Source: Desulfobulbaceae bacterium (GTDB lineage: Bacteria > Desulfobacterota > Desulfobulbia > Desulfobulbales > SURF-16). From it: a DNA stretch of 51,497 nt. The first letter of the stretch is position 1. Every line of letters starts with the position of its first letter. Below are positions 9,101 to 17,053 of this stretch, piece by piece. The stretch spans positions 1 to 51,497 of the forward strand of contig JAHLLM010000039.1 in NCBI GenBank assembly GCA_020444175.1, in the 5' to 3' direction. Both the position numbers and the translations under genes were made by a program. The notes beneath the pieces were generated by a model. The model did no database searches, was not told the DNA's origin, and saw only the letters and a program-made list of their open reading frames with translations.

Positions 9101-10399
9101 ATGAAGACTGACACCTTACAGAATGACCTCACCCAGAAAAACTTTATTTCTGAGGACCTCGGGGAAAATATTTTTCCTAATCCTCTTCAACTGCCGGACA
9201 ATTTTTTTGCTGAAAAACCGGAACGCATCCTCTACCAGAATACGACGTGCTGCCACGGGAAAATGCCTGACCAAACGTTTAGTTTCGGCAGTCCGGGTCC
9301 CTATAAGCATCTTTACTTCGATCCATCAAAAGTAAACGTCGGCATCGTCACCTGCGGGGGACTCTGTCCCGGCCTCAATGATGTTATACGTTCAATATCA
9401 TATAGCTGCATTAACTCGTACAAAACAAAAAACGTGTATGGTTTCCGCCATGGTTTTGCAGGACTAACCAGAAGTCATGAATCCCCCCCCATGATTCTTA
9501 CCAGTGAAATCGTCAGCAACATTCATGAACAGGGCGGCACGATTCTCGGCTCTTCCCGTGGAGCTCAGTCCATTGAAGAAATGGTTGATACGCTTGTTTC
9601 ATACGATATTTCAATCTTATTTGTTATCGGCGGTGACGGCTCACAACACGCTTCTACAAAAATCGCGGCTGAAATAAAAAAAAGAAATCTTAAAATATCG
9701 ATCATTGGCATTCCTAAAACCATTGATAACGATATTGCTTTTGTCTACAAAACATTTGGTTTCGACACGGCTGTGGAGCATGCCAGAAAAGCGATTAACG
9801 CAGCCCATGTTGAAGCTATCGGCAGTTTTAACGGCATCGGGCTTGTTAAATTAATGGGACGTGATGCAGGCTTTATTGCGGCCCATGCCTCTCTTGCTTC
9901 AGGGAATGTCAATATTTGTCTGATTCCGGAAGAACCGTTTGATCTTGAACAAATCCTGAAGCGAATTCAGTCAAGATTGGTCAAAAGAGACCACCTCGTC
10001 ATTGTTGTCGCTGAAGGTGTAGGACAGGATATCCTGGTCGATGAGGAGTCAAAACGATTTGATGAGTCAGGCAATCCCAAACTGAAAGATATCGGTTTGT
10101 TTCTGAAACAAAAAATATGCACCTACCTTGAGAAAAGGCATATCCCGCATACTCTGAAATACATTGATCCAAGCTATATGATCCGCTCCACCAAGGCAAA
10201 TGCCATTGATTCATCTTTCTGCCTGCAGTTAGGTATGCATGCTGTTCATGCCGGCATGGCCGGCAAGACAAACACGCTCATAGGTTTCTGGAATCAGCAT
10301 TTCTGTCTGGTGCCAATCCAGTTAAGTTTGAGCGACAAAAAAAGGGTAGATATCAATGACGCCATGTGGCGTGCAGTTCTTGAAATAACCCAAGGCTGA
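9101..10399 (+). CDS. 6-phosphofructokinase, plant-like ATP-dependent subfamily
   Basis: 432 residues with an N-terminal extension of about 75 residues before the catalytic core. Motifs are CGGLCPGLND (85-94), GGDGS (177-181) and PKTIDND (205-211), then GRDAGFIA and a C-terminal MIRSTKANAID. Glycine in GGDGS (rather than GGDD) with lysine in PKTIDND is the combination found in plant/trypanosome-type ATP-dependent enzymes. ATP dependence is therefore the better guess over pyrophosphate, but it is not proven by sequence. It phosphorylates fructose 6-phosphate in glycolysis in the cytoplasm. It stands alone between repeats, with no obvious ribosome site. Confidence 0.92.
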   Translation: MKTDTLQNDLTQKNFISEDLGENIFPNPLQLPDNFFAEKPERILYQNTTCCHGKMPDQTFSFGSPGPYKHLYFDPSKVNVGIVTCGGLCPGLNDVIRSISYSCINSYKTKNVYGFRHGFAGLTRSHESPPMILTSEIVSNIHEQGGTILGSSRGAQSIEEMVDTLVSYDISILFVIGGDGSQHASTKIAAEIKKRNLKISIIGIPKTIDNDIAFVYKTFGFDTAVEHARKAINAAHVEAIGSFNGIGLVKLMGRDAGFIAAHASLASGNVNICLIPEEPFDLEQILKRIQSRLVKRDHLVIVVAEGVGQDILVDEESKRFDESGNPKLKDIGLFLKQKICTYLEKRHIPHTLKYIDPSYMIRSTKANAIDSSFCLQLGMHAVHAGMAGKTNTLIGFWNQHFCLVPIQLSLSDKKRVDINDAMWRAVLEITQG

Positions 10400-10502
10400 C
10401 ATAAGTTTATTCTCAGCAAGTTAGTGTCTGTCCAGAAACAGGTCATTTTGATCGAGATCAAGGATTGTGCAAAAAATTACCGGAGGCATATATACGATAT
10501 CT

Positions 10503-10590
10503 CGGTGTCTCGCCGAGGCTCGCTTACCGGAGGATAATTTTTTAAGCATGACGCAGATATCGGGCAGGTAAGCGAGCCCGCGAGACTCCG
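10503..10590. repeat. Inverted-repeat element (family B)
   Basis: Left arm 10503-10528 (cggtgtctcg ... ggctcgcttacc) and right arm 10567-10590 (ggtaagcgagcc ... cgagactccg) are imperfect inverted copies about 38 bp apart. The arms resemble two direct copies at 23987-24012 and 24028-24056, so this is a dispersed palindromic repeat in gene-free DNA between the phosphofructokinase and the lipoprotein gene. Confidence 0.65.
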
Positions 10591-10635
10591 AAAGGGCCAT
10601 TTATGGACAGGCACAAGTTAATTAAAGGAAAAAAA

Positions 10636-11118
10636 ATGGCGAGAAAATACACCTGTCTTTATTTTCAGATATTTTTGCTTTTGCTTTGCTGCAGTTGTGC
10701 CGCAATACAGCCGGGCTATACTCCACCTTCCGTGAATGTTGTTTCTTTTAAGGCATTACCCAATCAGGGCGTTTTTCCCCGTTTTGAGATAGGGCTGCAT
10801 GTAATAAATCCGAATCGGGCGCCACTTGATCTACAGGGTATTGCCTACACAGTTGAAATCCACGGACACAGAATACTTACCGGCGTTGCCAATGATCTGC
10901 CACGTATTGAAGGATATGGAGAAAAAGATGTACTCTTGAATGCATCAACAGACTTAATCAGCAGTATAAGCCTGATCGCCGACCTGATGAAAAAAAAGCA
11001 GGAATCCTTTGAGTATACCCTTGATGCCAAGCTGGACCCTGGTGGACTGCATCCAGCCATACATGTCAGGGAAAAAGGGACTGTCTCGCTGAGCACCGGC
11101 GAAAATCAGATTAAATAA
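10636..11118 (+). CDS. LEA14-like (water-stress/hypersensitive-response domain) lipoprotein
   Basis: About 160 residues from the ATG at 10636, chosen for the AAAGGA ribosome site just upstream. The N-terminus is a signal sequence ending in a Cys-rich LLLLCCSC stretch that resembles a lipobox, so it is probably a lipid-anchored envelope protein. The remainder is an LEA type 2 domain: the pattern LHVINPNRAPLDLQGIAYTV (a beta-sandwich strand with the NPN motif) and a Gly-rich turn before a second sheet. Family members are small periplasmic or outer-membrane lipoproteins of poorly known function. It is convergent with the aldolase gene at 11146. Confidence 0.8.
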   Translation: MARKYTCLYFQIFLLLLCCSCAAIQPGYTPPSVNVVSFKALPNQGVFPRFEIGLHVINPNRAPLDLQGIAYTVEIHGHRILTGVANDLPRIEGYGEKDVLLNASTDLISSISLIADLMKKKQESFEYTLDAKLDPGGLHPAIHVREKGTVSLSTGENQIK

Positions 11119-11145
11119 TCGATTTGCGCCGGTGCAGGCTAAAAA

Positions 11146-12096
11146 TCAGACAGTGTCAATGGTGTTGCAGATAGTGTCGTAGAACTCTGTAATCTCTTCT
11201 TTTTTGTCCGATTCCATGTGCGCCATGGCAGACCTGGGATGTTGATTCATCACTCCGGTTACCATGTAGGGCGCTGAATATCCCCAATCAATTTTTTTGC
11301 TCCAGGGGAAGATCTCTTCTTCGATACACTTCAGAAGCGGACGAACCTTGAATTTAGGATTTTTCAGAAAGGATAAAAGCAGCTCAAGCGGGCAGTTTCC
11401 TGCTCCCCGGCCAATGCCGTAGAGAGTTGCATCAAGATAATTTATACCGTTAATGATGCCTGAAATTGTATTGGCAAAGGCAAGTTGCTGGTTATTGTGG
11501 AAATGCGCTCCGATGGTTTTTTCCGGAAGTCTTTCAATATATTTGGCAGCCAAGGTGTCAATATCTTCGGAATAAAAAGCACCGAATGAATCAACAAGAT
11601 AAATGATCGGCACCTTACTCTTGTTCAGGTCTTCCAGTGCCTCATTAAGATCCCGCAACCCGACTGTAGAAACCGCCATAAGATTGATAGTCGTCTCATA
11701 GCCTTTATCCCGGCAATGATGGGCAAGATCAATAGCTGTGTCCACCTGATGGACGTAGCACGCCACCCTGACCATATCAAGAGAACTTTCCGATTTTGGC
11801 GGGATATCCTCATAATGGATTCTGCCGATATCAGCCATGGCGGAAAGTTTAATCTTCTTTTCACTGCTGCCGATAATTTTTTGCAGGTCTTCCTCAAAAC
11901 AAAAACGCCATGGCCCGTACTCTTTTCTGTCAAAGGCGTCTTTTGAGCTGAGATAGCCGATCTCCATATAATCAACACCTGCCTCGGTCAGGGCATTATA
12001 GACATGACGGACAAATTTGTTGCTGAACTGCCATTTATTCATCAAGCCGCCATCGCGCACGGTACAATCAATGACCTTTATTTCTTTTTTATACAT
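11146..12096 (-). CDS. DRE-TIM metallolyase family aldolase (HMGL-like)
   Basis: 316 residues; GGGAG ribosome site before ATG. The motif DCTVRDGG (10-17) is the DxTLRDGG signature of the HMGL-like/DRE-TIM superfamily. HFHNN (198-202) gives the metal-binding His198 and His200, and Asn202 fits the superfamily. Superfamily members make or break C-C bonds next to a keto-acid using a divalent metal; relatives include 4-hydroxy-2-oxovalerate aldolase and isopropylmalate synthase. The exact substrate cannot be read from sequence. It lies 73 bp downstream of a KDPG-type aldolase on the same strand, so a shared sugar- or keto-acid pathway is inferred. Confidence 0.85.
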   Translation of the reverse strand: MYKKEIKVIDCTVRDGGLMNKWQFSNKFVRHVYNALTEAGVDYMEIGYLSSKDAFDRKEYGPWRFCFEEDLQKIIGSSEKKIKLSAMADIGRIHYEDIPPKSESSLDMVRVACYVHQVDTAIDLAHHCRDKGYETTINLMAVSTVGLRDLNEALEDLNKSKVPIIYLVDSFGAFYSEDIDTLAAKYIERLPEKTIGAHFHNNQQLAFANTISGIINGINYLDATLYGIGRGAGNCPLELLLSFLKNPKFKVRPLLKCIEEEIFPWSKKIDWGYSAPYMVTGVMNQHPRSAMAHMESDKKEEITEFYDTICNTIDTV

Positions 12097-12169
12097 TTTA
12101 TTCTCCCTTATCAGTCAATCGCTCTGCGAATTTTTATCTGCATCGGATTAATAACTACAATTTTCGATA

Positions 12170-12811
12170 TTAATCAAGCTCTGCTCTTGCTGGTTGGCAA
12201 TATTGCATGAATTTTTTTACATTTTCAGCAAGCTCATCTATGTTTTGCTGCGCAAGGGCTTTACGACCGAATAAAGCGCTTGAAACGCCGACTCCTTTTG
12301 CTCCGGCGTTGAAATATTCGCCAACATTTTCTCGACTTACGCCCCCTACTGCCACCAGTGGAATGTGATCAAACGGGCCGCGGAGGTCCCGAATATATCG
12401 CGGCCCTCCCATTGCCTGGCAGGGGAAAACCTTTATCATTGAAGCTCCGGAACTCCAGGCGGCATAAACCTCAGTTGGGCTCAATGCTCCGGATATAACA
12501 GGTATATTTTTTGATATTGAATAGGAAATCACTTCTTTGTCACAATTCGGAGTAACAAGAAACATGGCACCGGCATCAACGGCCATTTTCGCTTCATCGA
12601 TATTGCGAATCGTCCCCATACCGAGAAGTTTTCCTTCAGGAACCCCCTTCCTGCAATGCCTGACCATGGATAAGGCCCCAGGAGTATTCATGGTTACTTC
12701 TATTGCCTCTAGGCCTTCACGGAATGCGACATGCATCAGCTTACTGAAGAAATCACCTTCAATTCCGCGTAAAATACCGATAATCGAAAACTTTGCAGCC
12801 ACATTTTCCAT
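12170..12811 (-). CDS. eda: 2-dehydro-3-deoxy-phosphogluconate / 4-hydroxy-2-oxoglutarate aldolase
   Basis: About 213 residues from the ATG at 12811, which has an AGGAG ribosome site; the frame is open further upstream but without support. Class I KDPG aldolase signatures: ILRG with Arg15, IEVTMNTP with Glu38, MFLVTPNC, and the Schiff-base lysine in MIKVFPC (Lys127). Function in the family: cleavage of KDPG to pyruvate and glyceraldehyde 3-phosphate, or of 4-hydroxy-2-oxoglutarate. No Entner-Doudoroff dehydratase is adjacent. It is the first gene of a two-gene minus-strand unit with the DRE-TIM aldolase. Confidence 0.9.
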   Translation of the reverse strand: MENVAAKFSIIGILRGIEGDFFSKLMHVAFREGLEAIEVTMNTPGALSMVRHCRKGVPEGKLLGMGTIRNIDEAKMAVDAGAMFLVTPNCDKEVISYSISKNIPVISGALSPTEVYAAWSSGASMIKVFPCQAMGGPRYIRDLRGPFDHIPLVAVGGVSRENVGEYFNAGAKGVGVSSALFGRKALAQQNIDELAENVKKFMQYCQPARAELD

Positions 12812-12991
12812 ACAATCTCCTCTCAAATTGAAAAAAGGCAGAACCCTCGTAAAAACAGTCTGTTTTGCTGCATTTAATAGAATTTTATTAGTCTGGCAAC
12901 AAAGCAATGTATATAATGTAGTTCATGGAACATGATCGGAACCGGCAAGTGCCATAAAACTCGGCATATTTAAGTAGAAGATGGAAATACA

Positions 12992-13162
12992 ATGGATTAC
13001 GAGATTACACACATTGCAATGCAGGAAGAATTTAAAGTCTGTCCCGCTTGTGGTTATAAGGACGGTTTTCATTCAATGTTTAAAAGAAAAGGGGATATTA
13101 TTAAATGGCTTTTTATATGCCCTTCCTGCCATAAAGTCTTTGATTTAGGCTTCATTAAATAA
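12992..13162 (+). CDS. Small zinc-ribbon protein, 56 residues
   Basis: A 56-residue reading frame from ATG 12992 to TAA 13162. It contains two CxxC pairs, CPAC and CPSC, spaced about 26 residues apart as in a zinc ribbon, with basic residues between them. I see no family-specific signature. A clean stem-loop with a T-run directly follows the stop codon, which supports a real transcription unit. The ribosome site is weak. It is the only plus-strand gene between the minus-strand aldolase pair and the metallo-hydrolase. Confidence 0.6.
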   Translation: MDYEITHIAMQEEFKVCPACGYKDGFHSMFKRKGDIIKWLFICPSCHKVFDLGFIK

Positions 13163-13190
13163 GCAGGATTACCTGCAACCTGCTTATTTT
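13157..13190 (+). terminator. Intrinsic terminator of the small zinc-ribbon gene
   Basis: An 11-bp perfect inverted repeat, AAATAAGCAGG and CCTGCTTATTT, overlaps the stop codon and runs into TTTT. Confidence 0.75.
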
Positions 13191-13196
13191 CTCTAA

Positions 13197-13336
13197 CAGG
13201 CTGTTGAAAAATGTAGCGAGCGTAGCGGAGACAAGGAAAAATGAGGCGAAAAAGCGCAGTTTACATGGAGTAAATGAGCATTTTGAGCCGAATTTTGACG
13301 CAGTATCAGCAAGCGCAGTAGTTTTTCAACAGCCTG
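13197..13336. mobile_element. 140-bp MITE-like element with 15-bp terminal inverted repeats
   Basis: The ends CAGGCTGTTGAAAAA (13197-13211) and TTTTTCAACAGCCTG (13322-13336) are perfect inverted repeats. Directly outside both ends is CTAA (13193-13196 and 13337-13340), a plausible 4-bp target duplication. The interior has no credible gene. A short match to one end (aggctgttgaa) occurs at about 2093-2104 after the sensor kinase gene. Confidence 0.75.
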
Positions 13337-13484
13337 CTAAGAGAGACTTTCCCGGAACAGTCCTCCGTCACCCGTCATGTACGCCTTTTTTTGATGGTTC
13401 ATCTCTTTCCCATTTTAAAAGACTGATTATGGTAGTGCATATATAATATCTTTTACAGTCCATTCAACCTATGGAGATACAACC

Positions 13485-14222
13485 ATGTTAAAAAGCGTTA
13501 TGCCGGCTCTTTTGTCTTTAATGCTCTTCATCTCTCCAGCCCATTCTATGGAGATTTTTGAAAAAGATACCATTTCGACGTCAGCAGGCGATCTAGTCAT
13601 AACATTTATAGGTCATAGCTCACTCATGTTCACTTTTAACGGCAAAACAATTCATGTTGATCCATACAGTCGATTGGCTGACTATGATCAACTGCCAGAG
13701 GCGGATTTCATTCTTATAACGCACCACCACCGCGATCACCTTGACTTGAATGCAATAGAAAAGGTGGACAAGGGCACGAGCAAAATTATACTCACAGATA
13801 AATGCGCTCAGCAATTATCCACCGGGATTATTATGAAAAATGGTGACAATTTGGTTATAGACGGAATAAAGATAAAGGCCGTACCAGCCTATAACCTTGT
13901 CCACAAAAGAGAAAACGGCCATTTTTTTCACCCCAAAGGAGAAGGAAACGGATATATACTGGCATTTGGCAATAAAAATGTCTATATAGCCGGTGATACG
14001 GAAAACACCCCTGAAATGAAATCATTGAACAATATCGATATAGCATTTCTCCCGATGAACCTTCCGTACACAATGACTCCCGAAATGGTGGCAGATGCGG
14101 CAAAGGCATTTAAACCTAAAGTGCTTTATCCCTATCATTACGGAGAAACTGACATATCAGAGCTTGTGAAGCTGCTTGATCACAATCCAGACATTGAGCT
14201 TCGTATACGAAAGATGAAATAA
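13485..14222 (+). CDS. Secreted UlaG-like metal-dependent hydrolase (metallo-beta-lactamase fold)
   Basis: 245 residues; GGAG ribosome site before ATG. Signal peptide about 1-21 (ends AHS). The metal site is THHHRDH (79-85), i.e. the HxHxDH motif, followed by VYIAGDTE with the bridging Asp and a C-terminal YPYHYGE with the last His. This is the L-ascorbate-6-phosphate lactonase-like branch (UPF0173 type) of the metallo-beta-lactamase fold. The export signal places it in the periplasm, where the substrate is unknown. A small Cys-containing gene follows after 21 bp. Confidence 0.88.
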   Translation: MLKSVMPALLSLMLFISPAHSMEIFEKDTISTSAGDLVITFIGHSSLMFTFNGKTIHVDPYSRLADYDQLPEADFILITHHHRDHLDLNAIEKVDKGTSKIILTDKCAQQLSTGIIMKNGDNLVIDGIKIKAVPAYNLVHKRENGHFFHPKGEGNGYILAFGNKNVYIAGDTENTPEMKSLNNIDIAFLPMNLPYTMTPEMVADAAKAFKPKVLYPYHYGETDISELVKLLDHNPDIELRIRKMK

Positions 14223-14243
14223 GAAATAAAAGGAACATGAGCA

Positions 14244-14408
14244 ATGACGTTTCACTGTAAGAATTATGATATTAACGCAGATAAATGCAATAAATTAAAA
14301 GGTGATTGCATTCCTGGAAGACGCGGTTGCGTGCTGGAGGGCAGAGTTAAGATAAGTTCTGAACTTCAAAAGAAAATTAATGAGTTGGAAAAAGGGAAAT
14401 CCGAATGA
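14244..14408 (+). CDS. Small cysteine-containing protein, 54 residues
   Basis: ATG 14244 to TGA 14408, with an AAGGA ribosome site upstream. Four cysteines at residues 5, 15, 22 and 29 could bind metal or form disulphides; the C-terminal third is a charged helix. No signal peptide. It lies 21 bp after the metallo-hydrolase, and a strong terminator hairpin begins right after its stop, so the two genes probably form one transcript. I recognise no family. Confidence 0.6.
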   Translation: MTFHCKNYDINADKCNKLKGDCIPGRRGCVLEGRVKISSELQKKINELEKGKSE

Positions 14409-14409
14409 C

Positions 14410-14448
14410 AAAGGAGCACACTTGGTAAGTACCGTTATGTGCTCCTTT
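14410..14448. terminator. Bidirectional-type stem-loop between convergent genes
   Basis: Perfect 11-bp inverted repeat AAAGGAGCACA and TGTGCTCCTTT between the plus-strand small gene and the minus-strand membrane protein genes that converge here. Confidence 0.7.
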
Positions 14449-14474
14449 CAAGAAGGGGGGATTGCTCTTACACT

Positions 14475-14807
14475 TTAATTGGCTGCCGTAACCTCTTCTT
14501 CACTGTTTAAATATTTGTAAACTGCTGTGAAGGCTGCAAAGCAGACTCCAGCAAGCAGGTAATCAATTCCGTTTATATTGCAGTACTGGTTAACAATCGC
14601 TTCATAGTCTTCAATATGACCGGCGCCCATGAGATACTGCCGACACACTTCTGAAATCTGCCAGTTCACCGAGGCAAATCCGGAAACCAGTGTCGCCATT
14701 GACCACATACCTATAAATGTTCCAAGTGCTGCCGCAATGCCAAAAAAAGTAGCTGTAGATTTGTTTGCCATATAATTTTTTTCAGATTCTTTTCTATGAG
14801 ATGACAT
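14475..14807 (-). CDS. Small membrane protein, paralogue of the upstream gene
   Basis: About 110 residues from the ATG at 14807, chosen for the GGGAGGAAC ribosome site. Two hydrophobic segments: residues about 22-45 (FFGIAAALGTFIGMWSMAT) and about 85-103 (YLLAGVCFAAFTAVYKYL). The first contains a G.WS.A.L pattern that also occurs in the neighbouring 68-residue protein, suggesting duplication and divergence. The loop between the segments has two cysteines (EVCRQ and NQYCN). Function unknown. Co-transcription with the gene at 14864-15070 is likely (56-bp gap). Confidence 0.7.
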   Translation of the reverse strand: MSSHRKESEKNYMANKSTATFFGIAAALGTFIGMWSMATLVSGFASVNWQISEVCRQYLMGAGHIEDYEAIVNQYCNINGIDYLLAGVCFAAFTAVYKYLNSEEEVTAAN

Positions 14808-14863
14808 TTTTTGTTCCTCCCCCCTGCATTTTAGAATCACTGAAGAGCGCTTTGCCAAGAGCC

Positions 14864-15070
14864 CTATAATCCCATCACTGCAGAAAACCATCCTTTAATA
14901 ACACCAGTTATACCGTACTGAGAAATTGCTCCGATAAGACATGCAACTGACCATGTGCCGATAAGGGCGCTGGCAAATGCTATAATTCCGATACCGACCT
15001 GAGAGCTACTCTCTGCTACTGATTCCTGTCCCTGTGCCTGAACTGTAATTTCTTGAGCTTTCGTTTTCAT
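14864..15070 (-). CDS. Small single-pass membrane protein
   Basis: 68 residues with a near-perfect ribosome site (AGGAGGTACACC then ATG). Polar Gln/Glu/Ser-rich N-terminus of about 24 residues, then one hydrophobic span IIAFASALIGTWSVACLIGA, and a short amphipathic tail. The GTWSVACL core parallels GMWSMATL in the next gene. No known family. The upstream region is long, contains a good -10 (TATAAT) and a cluster of inverted repeats, so the pair appears tightly regulated. Confidence 0.7.
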   Translation of the reverse strand: MKTKAQEITVQAQGQESVAESSSQVGIGIIAFASALIGTWSVACLIGAISQYGITGVIKGWFSAVMGL

Positions 15071-15107
15071 GGTGTACCTCCTGTCCGGTTTTTTTATTTA
15101 TTTGATT

Positions 15108-15113
15108 ATTATA
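15108..15113 (-). promoter_or_regulatory. Candidate -10 box for the small membrane protein operon
   Basis: Reads TATAAT on the minus strand, 37 bp before the start codon at 15070. The hexamer 17 bp further upstream is TGTATG, a poor -35, which would fit an activator-dependent promoter. That is inference. Confidence 0.5.
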
Positions 15114-15220
15114 CAGAGCAGACCTCGTGCCATACAGAGAAGCAACACCAATAAAAAAAGATAACCATCTGAAAAAATTAACAAAAAAACCAAAACGCCA
15201 CATTGGAGAGATTTCACAGA

Positions 15221-15281
15221 AGTGTTGCACGTAGTGTTGTCGCAACACTTAGTGTGGCAGAACAATGCAACAATATTGTTG
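15221..15281. promoter_or_regulatory. Cluster of operator-like inverted repeats
   Basis: AGTGTTG-TCG-CAACACT (15233-15249) is a perfect 7-bp inverted repeat. CAACAATATTGTTG (15268-15281) is a perfect 14-bp palindrome. Isolated half-sites AGTGTTGCA (15221) and AGTGTGGCA (15251) flank the first repeat. All share a TGTTG core. They lie 110-175 bp upstream of the candidate -10 of the minus-strand membrane protein pair. In the other direction, the plus-strand gene at 15674 starts about 390 bp further on. Confidence 0.55.
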
Positions 15282-15673
15282 TACGGAGAAATTCCCCGTT
15301 AGGAAAGGGTTTGTGGGAGGAACAGTGCAGCAAGATTTATTTTTGTATACGTGGAACCTTCTGTCGCATTTGACCGTTAATTGTTTAATAGCTTGATAAG
15401 CACAATACAAATGGGCCTTTTTTACTTCTGCTTATTATTTAATAAAGGGAAACACGCTGCTCTTTATCCAACATTTTTTTGAATTGAGAATAATTGACTA
15501 ACAACTCGGAATGAACGTTGTGGTTTGCAGACTGTGAGCACAGACTGAGATTTACGTTTTGCCGGTCCACCAAAAGCATATTTTGTCTTTTTTTTAAATC
15601 AGCAACAGTGCTTAGAAATTTTTCACCTGAATAGTTCAAAATGATCAATGTATCCTTATAAAGGAGTTTAATC

Positions 15674-16210
15674 ATGAGATTGCCAACTATGAAAATAGCA
15701 TCCCTGACTTTGATATACCTGTTCGCTGTTTCAGTTGTCGCCTTTGTTCTGGCACCCATTTCGTCTTATGGGCAAGATGAAAATACACGACTGGTAAACA
15801 TAGTTATTTCTCCCAGTGTTCTGATATTTGGAAATGATAGCGACCACATTCTTACAGTTCATATCGATATACCTTACAGTGAGGTTTATGTTGATGACCT
15901 TGAAAATTATCCGATTGAATTATGTTCCGACTATGAAAACGACTGTGCCACGATAGACTGGTGGAAGGCTGATGACTGTGGAAATTTCGTGGCAAAATTT
16001 TCAATGAGCGATATAAAAAAATTGGAATTGACCTGTGACTCCATCAACACCTTTACTCTGGAAGGCTATTCTATACCTGTTGACACCCTGAACGAAGAAT
16101 ACATCCCTTTTAGCGGTGCAGATGTCATATATGTAAAATGTTTTGAAGTTGATCCTGTGATGAACAAAAAACAGATACGCAACCGGTATATTCCTGAGGA
16201 AGTTGATTAA
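15674..16210 (+). CDS. Secreted or membrane-anchored hypothetical protein
   Basis: 178 residues; AAAGGAG ribosome site before ATG. An N-terminal hydrophobic span (about 8-32, LTLIYLFAVSVVAFVLAPI) may be a signal peptide or anchor. The mature domain is acidic and beta-strand-like, with five cysteines (ELCSDYENDC, ADDCGN, LTCDS, VKCFE), suggesting disulphides in the periplasm. No recognised family. A strong stem-loop (16244-16289) follows. The nearest downstream gene is the ECF sigma factor; linkage is unclear. Confidence 0.7.
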   Translation: MRLPTMKIASLTLIYLFAVSVVAFVLAPISSYGQDENTRLVNIVISPSVLIFGNDSDHILTVHIDIPYSEVYVDDLENYPIELCSDYENDCATIDWWKADDCGNFVAKFSMSDIKKLELTCDSINTFTLEGYSIPVDTLNEEYIPFSGADVIYVKCFEVDPVMNKKQIRNRYIPEEVD

Positions 16211-16243
16211 GTTAATGATGGAAAAGTATTTTCTGTAATTGCC

Positions 16244-16289
16244 AAAGACAATAATCGGTTCAGGGAATTCAAAACTGATTGTTGTCTTT
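16244..16289 (+). terminator. Long stem-loop after the secreted protein gene
   Basis: Arms AAAGACAA.AATC.GTT and AAC.GATT.TTGTCTTT form a stem of about 17 bp with two mismatches. No T-run follows, so it may act as a 3' structure rather than a classical terminator. Confidence 0.5.
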
Positions 16290-16329
16290 GCTGCGTTCAG
16301 CCCAGGATATTTTAGAAAATTATACCTGA

Positions 16330-16965
16330 TTGCCTGATTATAAAGAGACGTGTATAGTGATTGCGCGTCTGGAGTGCTTCAGTATCTTACCCATGGATAG
16401 AGTAATAAGCTTGGCAAGACAAAATATATCAGATGCGGATGAGTTTGAAATGCTCGTAACTCCGCATATAGAAAATATGTATCGGCTCGCATATCGATTT
16501 ACAGGCAATACGGCAGATGCCGAAGATCTTGTCCAGGACGTGTTGGTCAAAGTTTATCCTCGACGTCAGGAAGTTGCACGGATTGAAAAACTACGTCCAT
16601 GGCTGGTAAAAATTCTATATAGAGTTTTTGTTGACCAGCATCGCCGTGCTGTACGTTCACCTCTGCGCCTTTTAAAATTCACCTCAAGCAATGATGATGA
16701 TTTTGATGAAACTTTAAAAAACATCCCAACAGAAGACCCGGGACCAGCAGAAATTATTGATCGGAAGTTAAACTACTCAAGAATTTTACAGGCGTTAGAT
16801 CTCTTAAACGATGACCAGCGTCACCTCTGTATCCTTCATGACGTTGAGGGGTATACGCTGAGTGAACTTGTTGACATTTTAAACGTTCCCCTCGGCACCC
16901 TCAAATCTCGACTTCACCGAGCAAGGGCGGCACTCCGTCAGCAATTAAACAGAGGAACCTTTTAG
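16330..16965 (+). CDS. ECF-type RNA polymerase sigma factor
   Basis: 211 residues if read from the TTG at 16330; the ATG at 16393 would give about 190 residues and is equally plausible. Region 2 spans roughly 35-105 (EMLVTPHIENMYRLAYRF, DAEDLVQDVLVKVY) and region 4 roughly 150-205, with the helix-turn-helix GYTLSELVDILNVPLGTLKSR. Sigma-70 family, ECF class. The anti-sigma gene follows after 88 bp. By family precedent it directs transcription of an envelope-response regulon when released; its regulon probably includes this cluster, but no promoter was proven. Confidence 0.9.
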   Translation: MPDYKETCIVIARLECFSILPMDRVISLARQNISDADEFEMLVTPHIENMYRLAYRFTGNTADAEDLVQDVLVKVYPRRQEVARIEKLRPWLVKILYRVFVDQHRRAVRSPLRLLKFTSSNDDDFDETLKNIPTEDPGPAEIIDRKLNYSRILQALDLLNDDQRHLCILHDVEGYTLSELVDILNVPLGTLKSRLHRARAALRQQLNRGTF

Positions 16966-17053
16966 ATAAAACATTCGTTATATACATTAGGGGAAACAAT
17001 CCAAAAGCCGGAAAGGCTCCGATTTAACCTCTTGGTCATATAAAGGTATTTTT

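Noticed and set aside
13204-13446. Open frame of 80 codons
   Set aside because: It lies mostly inside the 140-bp inverted-repeat element and has no ribosome site or recognisable protein features.
15439-15759. Minus-strand frame of 106 codons
   Set aside because: Overlaps the start and ribosome site of the well-supported plus-strand gene at 15674 and shows no domain or start signal.
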